From a bacterium (GTDB lineage Bacteria > SZUA-79 > Acidulodesulfobacterales > Acidulodesulfobacteraceae), in contig JAKAQA010000003.1 of NCBI GenBank assembly GCA_021811805.1, forward strand, positions 1 through 37,559: 37,559 bases of DNA, written 5' to 3'. Below, piece after piece: positions 1-8,120 of the stretch. The stretch's first letter is position 1. Each line of letters starts with the position of its first letter. A program made the position numbers and the translations under genes. A model generated the notes under the pieces. It was not told the DNA's origin, made no database searches, and saw only the letters and a list, made by a program, of their open reading frames with translations.

Positions 1-1380
1 AACCGGAAATTCGTCGAGATAAATAAAAAAACTGCGGCTATCGGGATTTTCTTCTCTCAATGCATTTCTTCTGTTTTCATATATTCCGTCGATAAAAATT
101 TGCGTAATGAAAGATATCAGCCTGCCCCCGCCGGAATTTATCTTTTCTTTAGGTATTCCGGCTACAAAAAGCATGTCTTTAGCAAAAAAATTTTCCGTAA
201 AAAAACAGTCTTCGCCTTCCTTATATTTAAATCGGCTTGCGGCTTGCGGGTCGTTTAAAAAGTCTAAATTATTCAGTATATCCGTAATTACTTTCGCCCT
301 TTCGTAAACCGGAAGCTCTAAGAAGTTATTAAATAAATTTTTTATATTTTTTGCGTTTTCGCCGTTAAATTTTAAGATTTCGCCTTCTATGAATTTAACC
401 CCTCTTTCAAAAAAAGATTTTACCGTCGGCAGGTCGAAATATTTTGCCCCATATTTATATTTCAGATATACGAGGCAGGCGTAAAAGAGGTCGGAAGACC
501 TTTTCGAATAGTATTTATGGGCGTGGACGTCTCCGCCTTTTAAATCGCTTCTGTCTAAATGAAAAAGCATCGAAGAAAGTCCGAGGAGCTTTTCGTCCGG
601 TAAAGGTTTTTTATCTTTACCTAACAGCGGGTTGAAACGGACCCTTTTTCTTACATGGGTATTACCTTCGCGGGCTCCGTCGCCTTCATAGATTTCATAA
701 TCGTAAGGGTCGAAATGGACGACGTTTTTACCCTGAGCGAGCCAGGCATTGTTAACGGATTCGAACAAATAAGGACTGTCTATGTCTATAGCGAAAACCG
801 AGACGTTGGAATACCGCGCATCTGCGGCAATCCCCGGAACTATATACCGCGACGTTTTACCGCCGCCCGTTGGCGAAACTACAAGCGTGTGTTCGAATCT
901 CTTTTTTTCGTCTAATCCGATTAAAACGTCGGGATATTTTTTATTGCCTGCGCCTTTTAAAATTCCAAGTTCAAAGGCTTTTTCGCTTATGAAACCGCCG
1001 GAAGTATTTTTAATGCCGTCGGGCGCAATAGAACCGAAATCTTTCCGGCCTTTATTGAACCCGCTTATTTTATTTCCCGCAAAGATTAATATAAAAAAGA
1101 AAACGAGCCACGATATCAGATATTCTGCGGATATCTCAAACGGACTGCGGACGGCGGGCGCGGCGGAGTTTAAAAATATCGTTATAATTATTGCAAAGAT
1201 GAGCGATACGGCGGATACCGCAAAAAAATAATAAAATTTTTCGGAGCGGGAATTTGTTTTGCCCGGTTCAGAAACCGGAGAATTATAAGCGATACATGCG
1301 AAATTAGAAACGATTTCGCCGTAAGAGGCGAAACGTCCCGAGGCGGCGGGATGATTGTTTTTATTTTTGCCGAAAAACAT
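1..1380 (-). CDS. VirD4/TraG-type type IV coupling protein ATPase, partial at left edge
   Basis: An open frame of 460 codons runs from an ATG at 1380 to the window edge with no stop, so the C-terminus lies outside. Two hydrophobic stretches near residues 48-70 and 84-102 would be the paired N-terminal membrane helices of coupling proteins. A Walker A motif (SPTGGGKTS) sits at residues 189-197. An FDPYDYE and an FNPL motif follow near 223-251, resembling the DPKGE and NPL signatures of the family. A Walker B motif (FFIYLDEFPV) ends at residue 460. Known family role: hexameric inner-membrane ATPases that pass DNA-relaxase or protein substrates to a type IV secretion channel. The start lies 18 bases after the DedA stop, without a clear ribosome site. 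Relaxase and channel genes, if any, must lie to the left. Family assignment is firm; whether it serves conjugation or effector export is not visible. Confidence 0.85.
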   Translation of the reverse strand, partial: MFFGKNKNNHPAASGRFASYGEIVSNFACIAYNSPVSEPGKTNSRSEKFYYFFAVSAVSLIFAIIITIFLNSAAPAVRSPFEISAEYLISWLVFFFILIFAGNKISGFNKGRKDFGSIAPDGIKNTSGGFISEKAFELGILKGAGNKKYPDVLIGLDEKKRFEHTLVVSPTGGGKTSRYIVPGIAADARYSNVSVFAIDIDSPYLFESVNNAWLAQGKNVVHFDPYDYEIYEGDGAREGNTHVRKRVRFNPLLGKDKKPLPDEKLLGLSSMLFHLDRSDLKGGDVHAHKYYSKRSSDLFYACLVYLKYKYGAKYFDLPTVKSFFERGVKFIEGEILKFNGENAKNIKNLFNNFLELPVYERAKVITDILNNLDFLNDPQAASRFKYKEGEDCFFTENFFAKDMLFVAGIPKEKINSGGGRLISFITQIFIDGIYENRRNALREENPDSRSFFIYLDEFPV

Positions 1381-1398
1381 AATAATAATATAAATATA

Positions 1399-1968
1399 TT
1401 AGTTTTTAAACGCCGCTTTTATGTGTTTGTAGAAATATATAATTATTAACGCCGATACGGCTAATATCAAAATAATTCCGAATTTCCTGAAATACGGAAT
1501 AAAAACGCCGATATTGCGCCCTACGACGAGGCCGAGATATGCGACGGCGGTATTATAGATAAGCGAACCTAATATTATAAAAATGCTGAATTTTTTATAA
1601 TTCATAAGCGACGCGCCGGGTGGAAAACCTATATAAGTTTTTATAACCGGCAGACACACGCCGACTAATACCGCTATAGAGCCGTATTTATTAAACCATA
1701 TTTCAGCTTTATCGAGTTCGTTTTTGCTGACGAGGAAATATTTTCCGTATTTTTCTATCAGCCTTCTGCCGCCTTTTTTACCGATATAATAAAGCAGAGA
1801 CGCGCCGATAAAGGTGCCGAGCGTTGCGCTTAAAACGGCAAGATAAAAGTTTATTTTTCCCTCCCCGGATAAAAATCCCGAAAGTCCCAGAACCAACTCG
1901 GAAGAAACGGGAAGAGCGCATGATTCCAGAATCATTAAAAAAATAATGCCCGGATACATCAGCCCCAT
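1399..1968 (-). CDS. DedA/SNARE-associated family membrane protein
   Basis: A 189-residue polytopic membrane protein of the DedA (PF09335) family. The LMILESCALPVSSELVL segment near residues 11-27 matches the family signature of an acidic residue followed by P-x-x-S-E. A second conserved stretch is PVIKTYIGFPPGASLM near 107-122, resembling the usual R-x-x-x-G-x-x-x-M region. DedA proteins are thought to act in lipid (undecaprenyl-phosphate or phospholipid) flipping and proton-dependent homeostasis. The first canonical start is ATG at 1968, but this starts abruptly at the signature. The open frame continues upstream for about 24 plausible residues (GYIGVFISWALS just before the ATG) to a strong AAGGAGG at 2055-2049, with ATC at 2040-2038 at the expected spacing. 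The true N-terminus may therefore be longer. It lies downstream of bioA on the same strand. Confidence 0.85.
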   Translation of the reverse strand: MGLMYPGIIFLMILESCALPVSSELVLGLSGFLSGEGKINFYLAVLSATLGTFIGASLLYYIGKKGGRRLIEKYGKYFLVSKNELDKAEIWFNKYGSIAVLVGVCLPVIKTYIGFPPGASLMNYKKFSIFIILGSLIYNTAVAYLGLVVGRNIGVFIPYFRKFGIILILAVSALIIIYFYKHIKAAFKN

Positions 1969-2048
1969 CGAAAGAGCCCATGAAATAAATACGCCTATAT
2001 AGCCTTTATTTAATGCGTTTAAATTTGAAGTCTTTAAGATTGTTCTTG

Positions 2049-2055
2049 CCTCCTT
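2049..2055 (-). promoter_or_regulatory. Strong Shine-Dalgarno of the DedA gene
   Basis: AAGGAGG on the minus strand, 8 bases before an ATC codon (2040-2038) that is in frame with the DedA gene. No ATG, GTG or TTG lies in any frame within roughly 50 bases downstream. It suggests either non-canonical initiation at ATC or a base error in the start codon. Confidence 0.5.
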
Positions 2056-2135
2056 GCTAACCGTTTTTTATAATAACCGCCGCATCGGAACCGCCAGCTA
2101 TTAATTTCCCTGCTTAAACTGCCCCATAATAGTTG

Positions 2136-3500
2136 CTAATTTTGCACGGCCGCTTTAACTGAATCGTAAATTGCCGACATAAGCGTTTCGAGCGTGCTTT
2201 CGTCTATGACGAGAGGCGGCATTACCACGACGACGTCGCCGAGAGGCCTTATTATTACTCCTCTTTCCCGCGCGTTAAGAACGACCTTATGCCCGATTCT
2301 CTTTCCGGCTTCAAACGGCTCTTTCGTTTCTTTGTCTTTTACTAATTCTATGCCCGCCGTAAGACCGATATTTCTTATGTCTCCTATGTTTTCCAACTGC
2401 CCGAAGTCTTTAAGGAGCTCGTTAAAACGGGCTATAACGGGTTTCATCTTATTAAGCAGTCCGTATTTTTTAAACATTTCGAGCGATTTTACGGCGCATG
2501 CGGATGCCAGCTGGTTTCCGGTATATGTATGCCCGTGAAAAAAAGTTTTGTTGTCCTGATAGTTTCCGAGAAACCCGTCGTAAATTTCCTGAGTGAAAAG
2601 CGTAGCCGCCATAGGAAGATAACCGCCCGTTATGCCTTTTGCCATACACATAGCGTCGGGCGAAATATCCTCGTGGAAAGCGGCAAACATTTCTCCGGTT
2701 CTTCCGAAACCGGTGGCTACTTCGTCGAGTATAAGAAGGATGCCGTTGTCTTTGCACGCCCTTTCTATTTTTTTCATATATCCCGCGGGCATTGTTATCA
2801 TTCCCGAAGCCCCCTGAAGCATAGGTTCGATTATGAGCGCACAGGACTCCTCGGCATGGACTTTTATTATTTTTTCGGCTTCTTTGGCGCAGTATAACCC
2901 GCAATCGGGATGCTTAAGATTGAAAGGACATCTATAGCAGTAAGGATAAGTAATCCTGACCGTTTCAAAGAGCAGCGGCTTGTAAATGGAATGGAAAAGT
3001 TCGATGCCCCCTACCGAAACGCTTCCCAAGGTGTCGCCGTGATAAGCCGACGTAGCGGCGATAATTTTTTTCTTGTTTTTATACGCCGGCCCTTTTTGCC
3101 TGAAATATTGGAAAGCGACCTTGACCGCGATTTCGACCGAAGTAGAACCGGAATCCGAATAAAAAACTTTTTTAAGGTTTTTAGGCGCGATTTCGATAAG
3201 TTTTTCGGCGAGAACCGCGGACGGCACGTTTGCAAGCCCTAATAGAGTGCTGTGCGATATTTTATCGAGCTGTTCCTTTAGCGCCGAGTTCAGTTCCGGA
3301 TTGTTGTGTCCGTGAACGTTTACCCATAAAGACGATACTCCGTCGATATATTTGTTTCCGTAAATATCGTACAGATAAACTCCCTCTCCTCTTTCTATCA
3401 GGATATTCCGCTCTTTTTCCCAGTCCGACATCTGCGTAAAAGGGTGCCAGACAAATTCGCGGTCTAATTTTTCGATATCTGCGCCCTGCATATTTTTCAT
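2136..3500 (-). CDS. bioA: Adenosylmethionine-8-amino-7-oxononanoate aminotransferase
   Basis: A 454-residue class III aminotransferase that makes 7,8-diaminopelargonate from KAPA using SAM as amino donor, the antepenultimate step of biotin synthesis in the cytosol. WHPFTQM at 18-24 is typical of BioA. SGST at 117-120 forms the PLP phosphate cup. LDEVATGFGRTG at 258-269 has the cofactor Asp259, and MAKGITGG carries the Schiff-base Lys288. A cysteine-rich insert (C188, C191, C200, C204) occurs in the middle, as in several non-enteric BioA proteins. No other bio gene is in view. It follows the PHP gene by 17 bases. The start is ambiguous between M1 and M4 because neither has a good ribosome site. 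Confidence 0.95.
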   Translation of the reverse strand: MKNMQGADIEKLDREFVWHPFTQMSDWEKERNILIERGEGVYLYDIYGNKYIDGVSSLWVNVHGHNNPELNSALKEQLDKISHSTLLGLANVPSAVLAEKLIEIAPKNLKKVFYSDSGSTSVEIAVKVAFQYFRQKGPAYKNKKKIIAATSAYHGDTLGSVSVGGIELFHSIYKPLLFETVRITYPYCYRCPFNLKHPDCGLYCAKEAEKIIKVHAEESCALIIEPMLQGASGMITMPAGYMKKIERACKDNGILLILDEVATGFGRTGEMFAAFHEDISPDAMCMAKGITGGYLPMAATLFTQEIYDGFLGNYQDNKTFFHGHTYTGNQLASACAVKSLEMFKKYGLLNKMKPVIARFNELLKDFGQLENIGDIRNIGLTAGIELVKDKETKEPFEAGKRIGHKVVLNARERGVIIRPLGDVVVVMPPLVIDESTLETLMSAIYDSVKAAVQN

Positions 3501-3517
3501 AATTTTATAAATATAAA

Positions 3518-4762
3518 TTAATAAATTTCTATGTTATTCGAATAAAGATACGTTATTTTTTTCCGCCCGAAATAAACGTCTATCTCGACCCTGTAAAAAG
3601 ACGGGATATCCGAGACCGGTTTTATTTCATAAACCAGTCCGCCGTTTTTTGAAGAAAATATCTTTTTGCCGTTACGGAATAAATTTATTATATACGGATT
3701 TTTTTTCGGATTTATATCTATTCCGGAATATATTATAACATTTTTACCGTTTTTGTCTATATGCGGGGCGGCGGCCGGAGCCGCCGAATCTCCGCTGAAA
3801 TAATATTTTTCCCCGATAGAAGCATAGTAATAAAACCCTTTCGGAATTCCGAACAGGTCGAAGGAGAAAAAACACCTTCCTTTTTTCACGGCTTCCGTTA
3901 TTTTCTTTTTGTCCCCCGATAAATCTCCGGACAGCCTGCCGTCAAGAAGGATATGCGTCCTGGCTACGGAAAAAAGTTCGGAATATTTAGGGAATTTAAT
4001 TCTGCGCTTTTTCGTTAATTTTACGTTTGAATGGGCGTCTGCCGCCGCTATGCCCGTCTTCATAGATTTGTGCTTTTGGACGCCGTCCCAGAATTTTATC
4101 GTCTTTACCGGCTTATGCGATAAAAAATGCAACGCATAGAAAGGATTTATACGGTACGACAGAATTACCGCAACTATATATAAAGGGTTCATTCCCCTCC
4201 ATTGCGAATCAAGATTTATAATTTCGATGCCGTCGTATCCTTTAACTTTAAAATTTTTCCACGGGGTCCACCAGTTATACGGATGGCATATGACGGCGGC
4301 GCCGTTCTGCCTTTTAATATCCGATAAAATCTCTTTATATTTTCCTCTTTTTATCTCTTTTTCTATTCCGAGCGCAAGAAGATGTCCGAATTCCGTATTT
4401 ATTTCTTCCGCGGCAAAATATAAAAGTCTCCCGTAGTAATAACCTTCGAGTCCGTCCGATTTAGGCTTAAGCGTGTTATGGTCGGAGGAAACGAGAAAGT
4501 CCGCTTTAAGTTTTTTAGCGGTTTCTATAAGGTCTTCTATGCGTCCTGAGCCGTCCGAATATACGGTATGAAAATGAATAATCCCGTTTATCTCGAAAAG
4601 TTTCGGGACGGGGAGGTTTTCGTTTTTGCCGCTTAAAAAATCTATTTTTAATTTAAAAAATTTTATCCTAAAATAAATAAGCAGTATCAAAAGCGCCGCA
4701 AAAACTAAAAACAGCCTCGAAGATACGATAAAGACGGCAATGTTCATAAATTTCGTTTCCAA
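3518..4762 (-). CDS. Membrane-anchored PHP-domain phosphoesterase
   Basis: A 414-residue protein with one N-terminal membrane helix (residues 8-32) followed by a PHP metal-dependent phosphoesterase domain. Visible metal-site motifs are HFHTVYSDGSG at 63-73, SSDHNT at 92-97, the acidic pair E119/E120, CHP at 159-161 and AADAHS at 240-245, in the normal PHP order. The last 130 residues look like a beta-rich domain often found after PHP in CehA-like proteins. The tail is not recognised further. PHP enzymes hydrolyse phosphoesters with two or three metals; the substrate here is unknown. The frame opens with TTG at 4762; an ATG five codons later (4747) is an equally plausible start. It is transcribed just ahead of bioA, with waaA upstream. 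Confidence 0.85.
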   Translation of the reverse strand: METKFMNIAVFIVSSRLFLVFAALLILLIYFRIKFFKLKIDFLSGKNENLPVPKLFEINGIIHFHTVYSDGSGRIEDLIETAKKLKADFLVSSDHNTLKPKSDGLEGYYYGRLLYFAAEEINTEFGHLLALGIEKEIKRGKYKEILSDIKRQNGAAVICHPYNWWTPWKNFKVKGYDGIEIINLDSQWRGMNPLYIVAVILSYRINPFYALHFLSHKPVKTIKFWDGVQKHKSMKTGIAAADAHSNVKLTKKRRIKFPKYSELFSVARTHILLDGRLSGDLSGDKKKITEAVKKGRCFFSFDLFGIPKGFYYYASIGEKYYFSGDSAAPAAAPHIDKNGKNVIIYSGIDINPKKNPYIINLFRNGKKIFSSKNGGLVYEIKPVSDIPSFYRVEIDVYFGRKKITYLYSNNIEIY

Positions 4763-4807
4763 TTTATATTCAATTTGTAACGGGTCGGAATTGAATTCTG
4801 CCCCGTA

Positions 4808-6139
4808 TTATAATACAACTATTTTCGTTAAATAATTTTTAAAATAGGTTTCAAATTCTTCCTTTTTTTGAAGGCAGAATTTTAACCCGTTTTTTCCGTT
4901 TTCGCTCCTGAGTTTTTCATCTTTAATTAATTTTATCAAAATATCCCTGAAGTTTTTTTCGTCCGTCTCGGTTATTGCATCGAAGCGGACCATTTCGCTT
5001 ATTATATCCTTAAAATTTACGGCATATGAACCGGTTACGACTGTTTTGCCGTATGAGGCCGGCTCCAAAACGTTATGCCCGCCTTTTTCGCTTTTGAATA
5101 AACTTTTGCCGACGTAAACTATGTCCGAAACGGGATATATATCGTCCAGCATCCCGTATTTATCGACTATTAAGGATTTAACTTCTCCGCCGGAACCGTT
5201 CCCGCCGGATTCAAAAAAATCTTCAAATCCGCCTTTGTTTTCTTTTTTTTCTTTGTTTTCTCCGTTCGTTTTTTCGCCTTTTCCGCGGTAATAAAGCGGA
5301 TTTAAGCCTATTTTAGACGCCTCCTTAAAGAGCCTGCGCGAATTTTTTATATTTCTTGGAACAAAAATAAATTTTAAACTAAATTTTTGCCTCAAGCTTT
5401 CGTCCGAAATAATTTCTCTCAAAAGTTTTAAAATAAAGCCGGATTCTTTTTTATGGACGGAAACAAAAGATATTACGATAGGAGGATTGCTTCGCTGCGC
5501 TCGCAATGGCTTCTCATAATCCTTAAGATTTTCGGCGGTTTCAAAGCATGATGCGTACTTTAAAGACAGAGGCAGAATATTTAATTCGGCTCTTCCGGCG
5601 CCGGAAACCGCCGCAGACAAAGAAAAACCGGCGGGGATTTCCCGTTCTCTGTATTTTATATCCATCTTTTTTAAACCTGAGGGACTTATTCCCATAAAAA
5701 TCAATTTTGTCCCAAAAGCCGGGTTCAAAAGTTCCTTGACTAATTTTTTGGAAACCGGATGCTGGACGGAGATAAAGTAATCCGGTTTTACTGCGGATGC
5801 GTATTTTTTAAAAATCGTTCTCAATCCCGGAAAAGGATGAAAAAAATATAATATTCCGCCGTTTTTATTATTTTGCGCGAGAGACAGAGCCGAAAACGTT
5901 TTAAAACTAATAAAAAAAACCGGGGGCGGGGCATTTTTTTCGGATAATGCGGACTTTATAATATCCGTTATGCGGGCGGCAAGGCTGAATTCTCCGAGAG
6001 ATTCGGCATAAAGCCATATCCTTTTGGGTCTTGCGGAATCCGCCGCTCCGTGCGCCGCCTCCGAAAAATGTTTTTGCGCACTGACGAAAAAATCTTCGTT
6101 TAAATAAAGAAACTGCTTAAATTTTGAAAATATTTTCAT
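4808..6139 (-). CDS. waaA: 3-deoxy-D-manno-octulosonate (Kdo) transferase-like protein, divergent
   Basis: A GT30-type glycosyltransferase of 443 residues. The ATG at 6139 overlaps the stop of the upstream zinc-ribbon gene by one base (TAATG), implying translational coupling. The longer open frame upstream only repeats that gene out of frame. AESLGEFSLA near 45-54 corresponds to the family H-A-x-S-x-G-E motif with catalytic Glu50. GGHNVLEP at 353-360, followed by GSYAVNF, is the C-terminal sugar-nucleotide signature. WaaA adds Kdo to lipid A precursors at the inner membrane. Differences from typical members: the usual E-x-WP and N-A-R-x-S stretches are replaced (SVQHPVS, MGISPSG), P-R-H is P-R-N, no N-terminal hydrophobic anchor is seen, and a charged low-complexity linker spans residues 286-320. 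A dispersed repeat encodes LRAQRSNP at 212-219. The family is clear but normal activity is less certain. Confidence 0.85.
   Translation of the reverse strand: MKIFSKFKQFLYLNEDFFVSAQKHFSEAAHGAADSARPKRIWLYAESLGEFSLAARITDIIKSALSEKNAPPPVFFISFKTFSALSLAQNNKNGGILYFFHPFPGLRTIFKKYASAVKPDYFISVQHPVSKKLVKELLNPAFGTKLIFMGISPSGLKKMDIKYREREIPAGFSLSAAVSGAGRAELNILPLSLKYASCFETAENLKDYEKPLRAQRSNPPIVISFVSVHKKESGFILKLLREIISDESLRQKFSLKFIFVPRNIKNSRRLFKEASKIGLNPLYYRGKGEKTNGENKEKKENKGGFEDFFESGGNGSGGEVKSLIVDKYGMLDDIYPVSDIVYVGKSLFKSEKGGHNVLEPASYGKTVVTGSYAVNFKDIISEMVRFDAITETDEKNFRDILIKLIKDEKLRSENGKNGLKFCLQKKEEFETYFKNYLTKIVVL
5483..5510. repeat. Dispersed short repeat inserted in frame in waaA
   Basis: The stretch contains ATTGC and GCAAT arms around a TTCGCTGCGCTC core. 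This is the short element CATTGCGAG...GAAGCAATC that I recognise as dispersed in many unrelated bacterial genomes. Here it is read as LRAQRSNP in the linker between the two WaaA lobes and keeps the frame open. Confidence 0.6.
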
Positions 6140-6342
6140 TAAAGTTCGTCTATATTTATACCGGCTTCGTCTATATTTATTGCATCTTCCGTCAGGAGAA
6201 TCGGGATTTCGTCTTCGACCGGGTAATAAACCCTGCAATTTTTGCAGATAAGCATTTCTTTTTCTTTAAGCTCTTTATAAACTAGGCTGCCGCGGCATTT
6301 CGGGCATACGAGAAATTCTTCCGCCATTTCTTTAACGTTCAT
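6139..6342 (-). CDS. Trm112/UPF0434-family small zinc-ribbon protein
   Basis: A 67-residue protein with CPKC at 13-16 and CKNC at 33-36, followed by the [12 protein letters not shown] block that defines the Trm112/YcaR (UPF0434) family. Bacterial members are small metal-binding proteins often encoded beside lipid A or Kdo genes; their biochemical role is not settled. That context is preserved here, since the stop codon overlaps the waaA start. The C-terminus ends in a small duplication (INIDEAG then INIDEL), created by a 15-base direct repeat. Confidence 0.9.
   Translation of the reverse strand: MNVKEMAEEFLVCPKCRGSLVYKELKEKEMLICKNCRVYYPVEDEIPILLTEDAINIDEAGINIDEL
6145..6180. repeat. Tandem 15-base direct repeat in the zinc-ribbon gene tail
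   Basis: TTCGTCTATATTTAT occurs at 6145-6159 and again at 6166-6180, a 21-base period that preserves the frame and duplicates the INIDE peptide at the C-terminus. Confidence 0.8.
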
Positions 6343-6384
6343 AATTAATTTAACCCCTGTTTTATTTTTTTTGCGTTAATTTAA

Positions 6385-7899
6385 TTACTGCCGTTTCGTC
6401 CCGGTAAATTTATAAGTAGTTCCGAATCCGGTATCTTCCAATACGACGCCCTTTTCGAGAAGGAGCTTTCTTATTACGTCCGCCGAACCGTAGTCTTTAT
6501 TTTTCCTGAATTCGTTTCGTTCGTCTATAAGTTTTTTTATCTCTTCCCCGCTTATCGAATCTTCGCCGCCGCCGTCCGCCGCAATATCAGCCGAATTGGA
6601 CTCGATAAACCTCTTGGGGTTTTCGTTTAAAAGCCCGAATATGCCTGTAAGCGATTCCTTGATAAACGCCGCGGCAGAGTCTAAAAATAACGCGTCTTCC
6701 GAATTTATAGAACTTTGCGCTATAGAATCGTTAATCATTTTATTTGTTCTTCTTACGAGGTCGAATATGACCGATAAAGCTTTAGCGGTGTTAAAATCGT
6801 CGCTGAGCGAATTATAAAAATCGTTCGTATAATTTTCGATATTTTCCGCCTTTGCGGAAAAATCCTCTTTTTTTAAGGTTATGCGGTTTTCTCCTATTAA
6901 TTTTTTAAATTCTCCGTAAAGATTTACCGCCTGATAAAGCCTGAGCAGGCTTTGCTTCGCGCTTTCTACGCCTTCGAACGAAAAATCTATGAAAGACCTG
7001 TAATGAGTGAACATAAAAAAGAGGCGCAGGGCTTCGGGATGAAATTTATCGAGAACGTCCCTTATAGTAATAAAGTTTTTAAGGGATTTCGACATCTTTT
7101 CGCTGTTTATGTTGACAAATCCGTTATGAATCCAGTAATTTACAAAATTCCTGCCGGTATAGCTTTCGGACTGCGCTATCTCGTTTTCGTGATGGGGAAA
7201 TATAAGGTCCGAACCTCCGCCGTGGATATCTATGCTTTCGCCGAGAAACTTCATGCTCATTGCAGAACATTCAATATGCCATCCCGGTCTGCCTTTCCCC
7301 CACGGACTGTCCCACGACGGCTCGCCTTCCTTAGATTTTTTCCAGAGGGCAAAATCGAGAAAATTTTCCTTTTCTTCGTTTACCGGTATTCTGGAGCCTG
7401 CGATAAGCTCGTCTATATTTTTATGGGAAAGTTTGCCGTAACCTTTAAAAGAAGAGACTCTGAAAAAAACGTCGCCGTTTATCTCGTAAGCATTGCCTTT
7501 TCTTATCAAACCCGAAGCCAAATTTATCATTTCTGAAATAGTTTCCGTCGCTTTAGGCTCGTAAGCCGGCTTTAAAACATACAGTGCGTCCATATCTTTA
7601 TGGTATTCGCCTATATATTTCGAGGAGATTTTTTCTACCGTCGAATTTTCATCGTTTGCTTTTTTTATGATTTTATCGTCTATATCGGTAAAATTCCTGA
7701 CGTAAATTACGTTATAACCGAGCCGCATCAAATAACGGTAAATTATATCGAAGGTAATATATGCCCTTGCATGGCCTATATGCGACAGGTCGTATGCGGT
7801 TATTCCGCATACGTACATTAAAACCCTGTCCTCGTCTATAGGTTTAAAAAGCTCCTTCGAGAGGGAAAGCGTATTATATATATATATTTTTTTATCCAT
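6385..7899 (-). CDS. cysS: Cysteinyl-tRNA synthetase
   Basis: A class I aminoacyl-tRNA synthetase of 504 residues that charges tRNA-Cys. The signature HIGH is at 40-43 and KMSKS at 268-272. The zinc site that selects cysteine is visible as C31 (YVCGITAYD), C211 (WHIECSAMS), H236 and E240 (HHENE). The C-terminal helical tRNA-binding region follows, with an insertion near residues 440-455 relative to short homologues. The ATG at 7899 lacks a clear ribosome-binding site. A 221-base gap separates it from the divergent HNH gene, so cysS probably heads the transcript that includes the Trm112-like gene and waaA. Confidence 0.97.
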   Translation of the reverse strand: MDKKIYIYNTLSLSKELFKPIDEDRVLMYVCGITAYDLSHIGHARAYITFDIIYRYLMRLGYNVIYVRNFTDIDDKIIKKANDENSTVEKISSKYIGEYHKDMDALYVLKPAYEPKATETISEMINLASGLIRKGNAYEINGDVFFRVSSFKGYGKLSHKNIDELIAGSRIPVNEEKENFLDFALWKKSKEGEPSWDSPWGKGRPGWHIECSAMSMKFLGESIDIHGGGSDLIFPHHENEIAQSESYTGRNFVNYWIHNGFVNINSEKMSKSLKNFITIRDVLDKFHPEALRLFFMFTHYRSFIDFSFEGVESAKQSLLRLYQAVNLYGEFKKLIGENRITLKKEDFSAKAENIENYTNDFYNSLSDDFNTAKALSVIFDLVRRTNKMINDSIAQSSINSEDALFLDSAAAFIKESLTGIFGLLNENPKRFIESNSADIAADGGGEDSISGEEIKKLIDERNEFRKNKDYGSADVIRKLLLEKGVVLEDTGFGTTYKFTGTKRQ

Positions 7900-8120
7900 A
7901 TTCGGAATCTGCAGGTTCGGATTTATTAATTTTTAATAATTTTATTTAATATATGTATACCGTAACTTCATATCTTATCATATATAAGACTTTTTTTTAA
8001 CATATTTTTAACGAAAATTTAACGAAAACGAAACATTATCGTCATAATGCCGCAACATTCGTTTGATATATTAATATATATGTTAAAAATGTATGGAAAC
8101 GGCAAAAGGGAGAGGATTAA
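7900..8120. promoter_or_regulatory. Divergent intergenic region with inverted and direct repeats
   Basis: This AT-rich stretch separates cysS (minus) from the HNH gene (plus). TTTTAACATAT at 7995-8005 recurs inverted at 8078-8088. TTTAACGAAAA is repeated around 8008-8027. A GGGAGAGG ribosome site ends six bases before the ATG at 8121. I do not see a consensus promoter with good spacing. Confidence 0.45.

Noticed and set aside
655-1231. Plus-strand open frames of 86 and 149 codons
   Set aside because: They lie antisense to the coupling-protein frame, whose Walker motifs and membrane helices are clear.
5220-5290. Frameshift or foreign insert in waaA
   Set aside because: The Lys/Glu/Gly-rich stretch keeps frame and both flanking motifs, so it is better read as a low-complexity linker.
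6140-6238. Extended N-terminus of waaA (33 extra codons)
   Set aside because: It is the zinc-ribbon gene read out of frame; the TAATG overlap gives the natural start at 6139.
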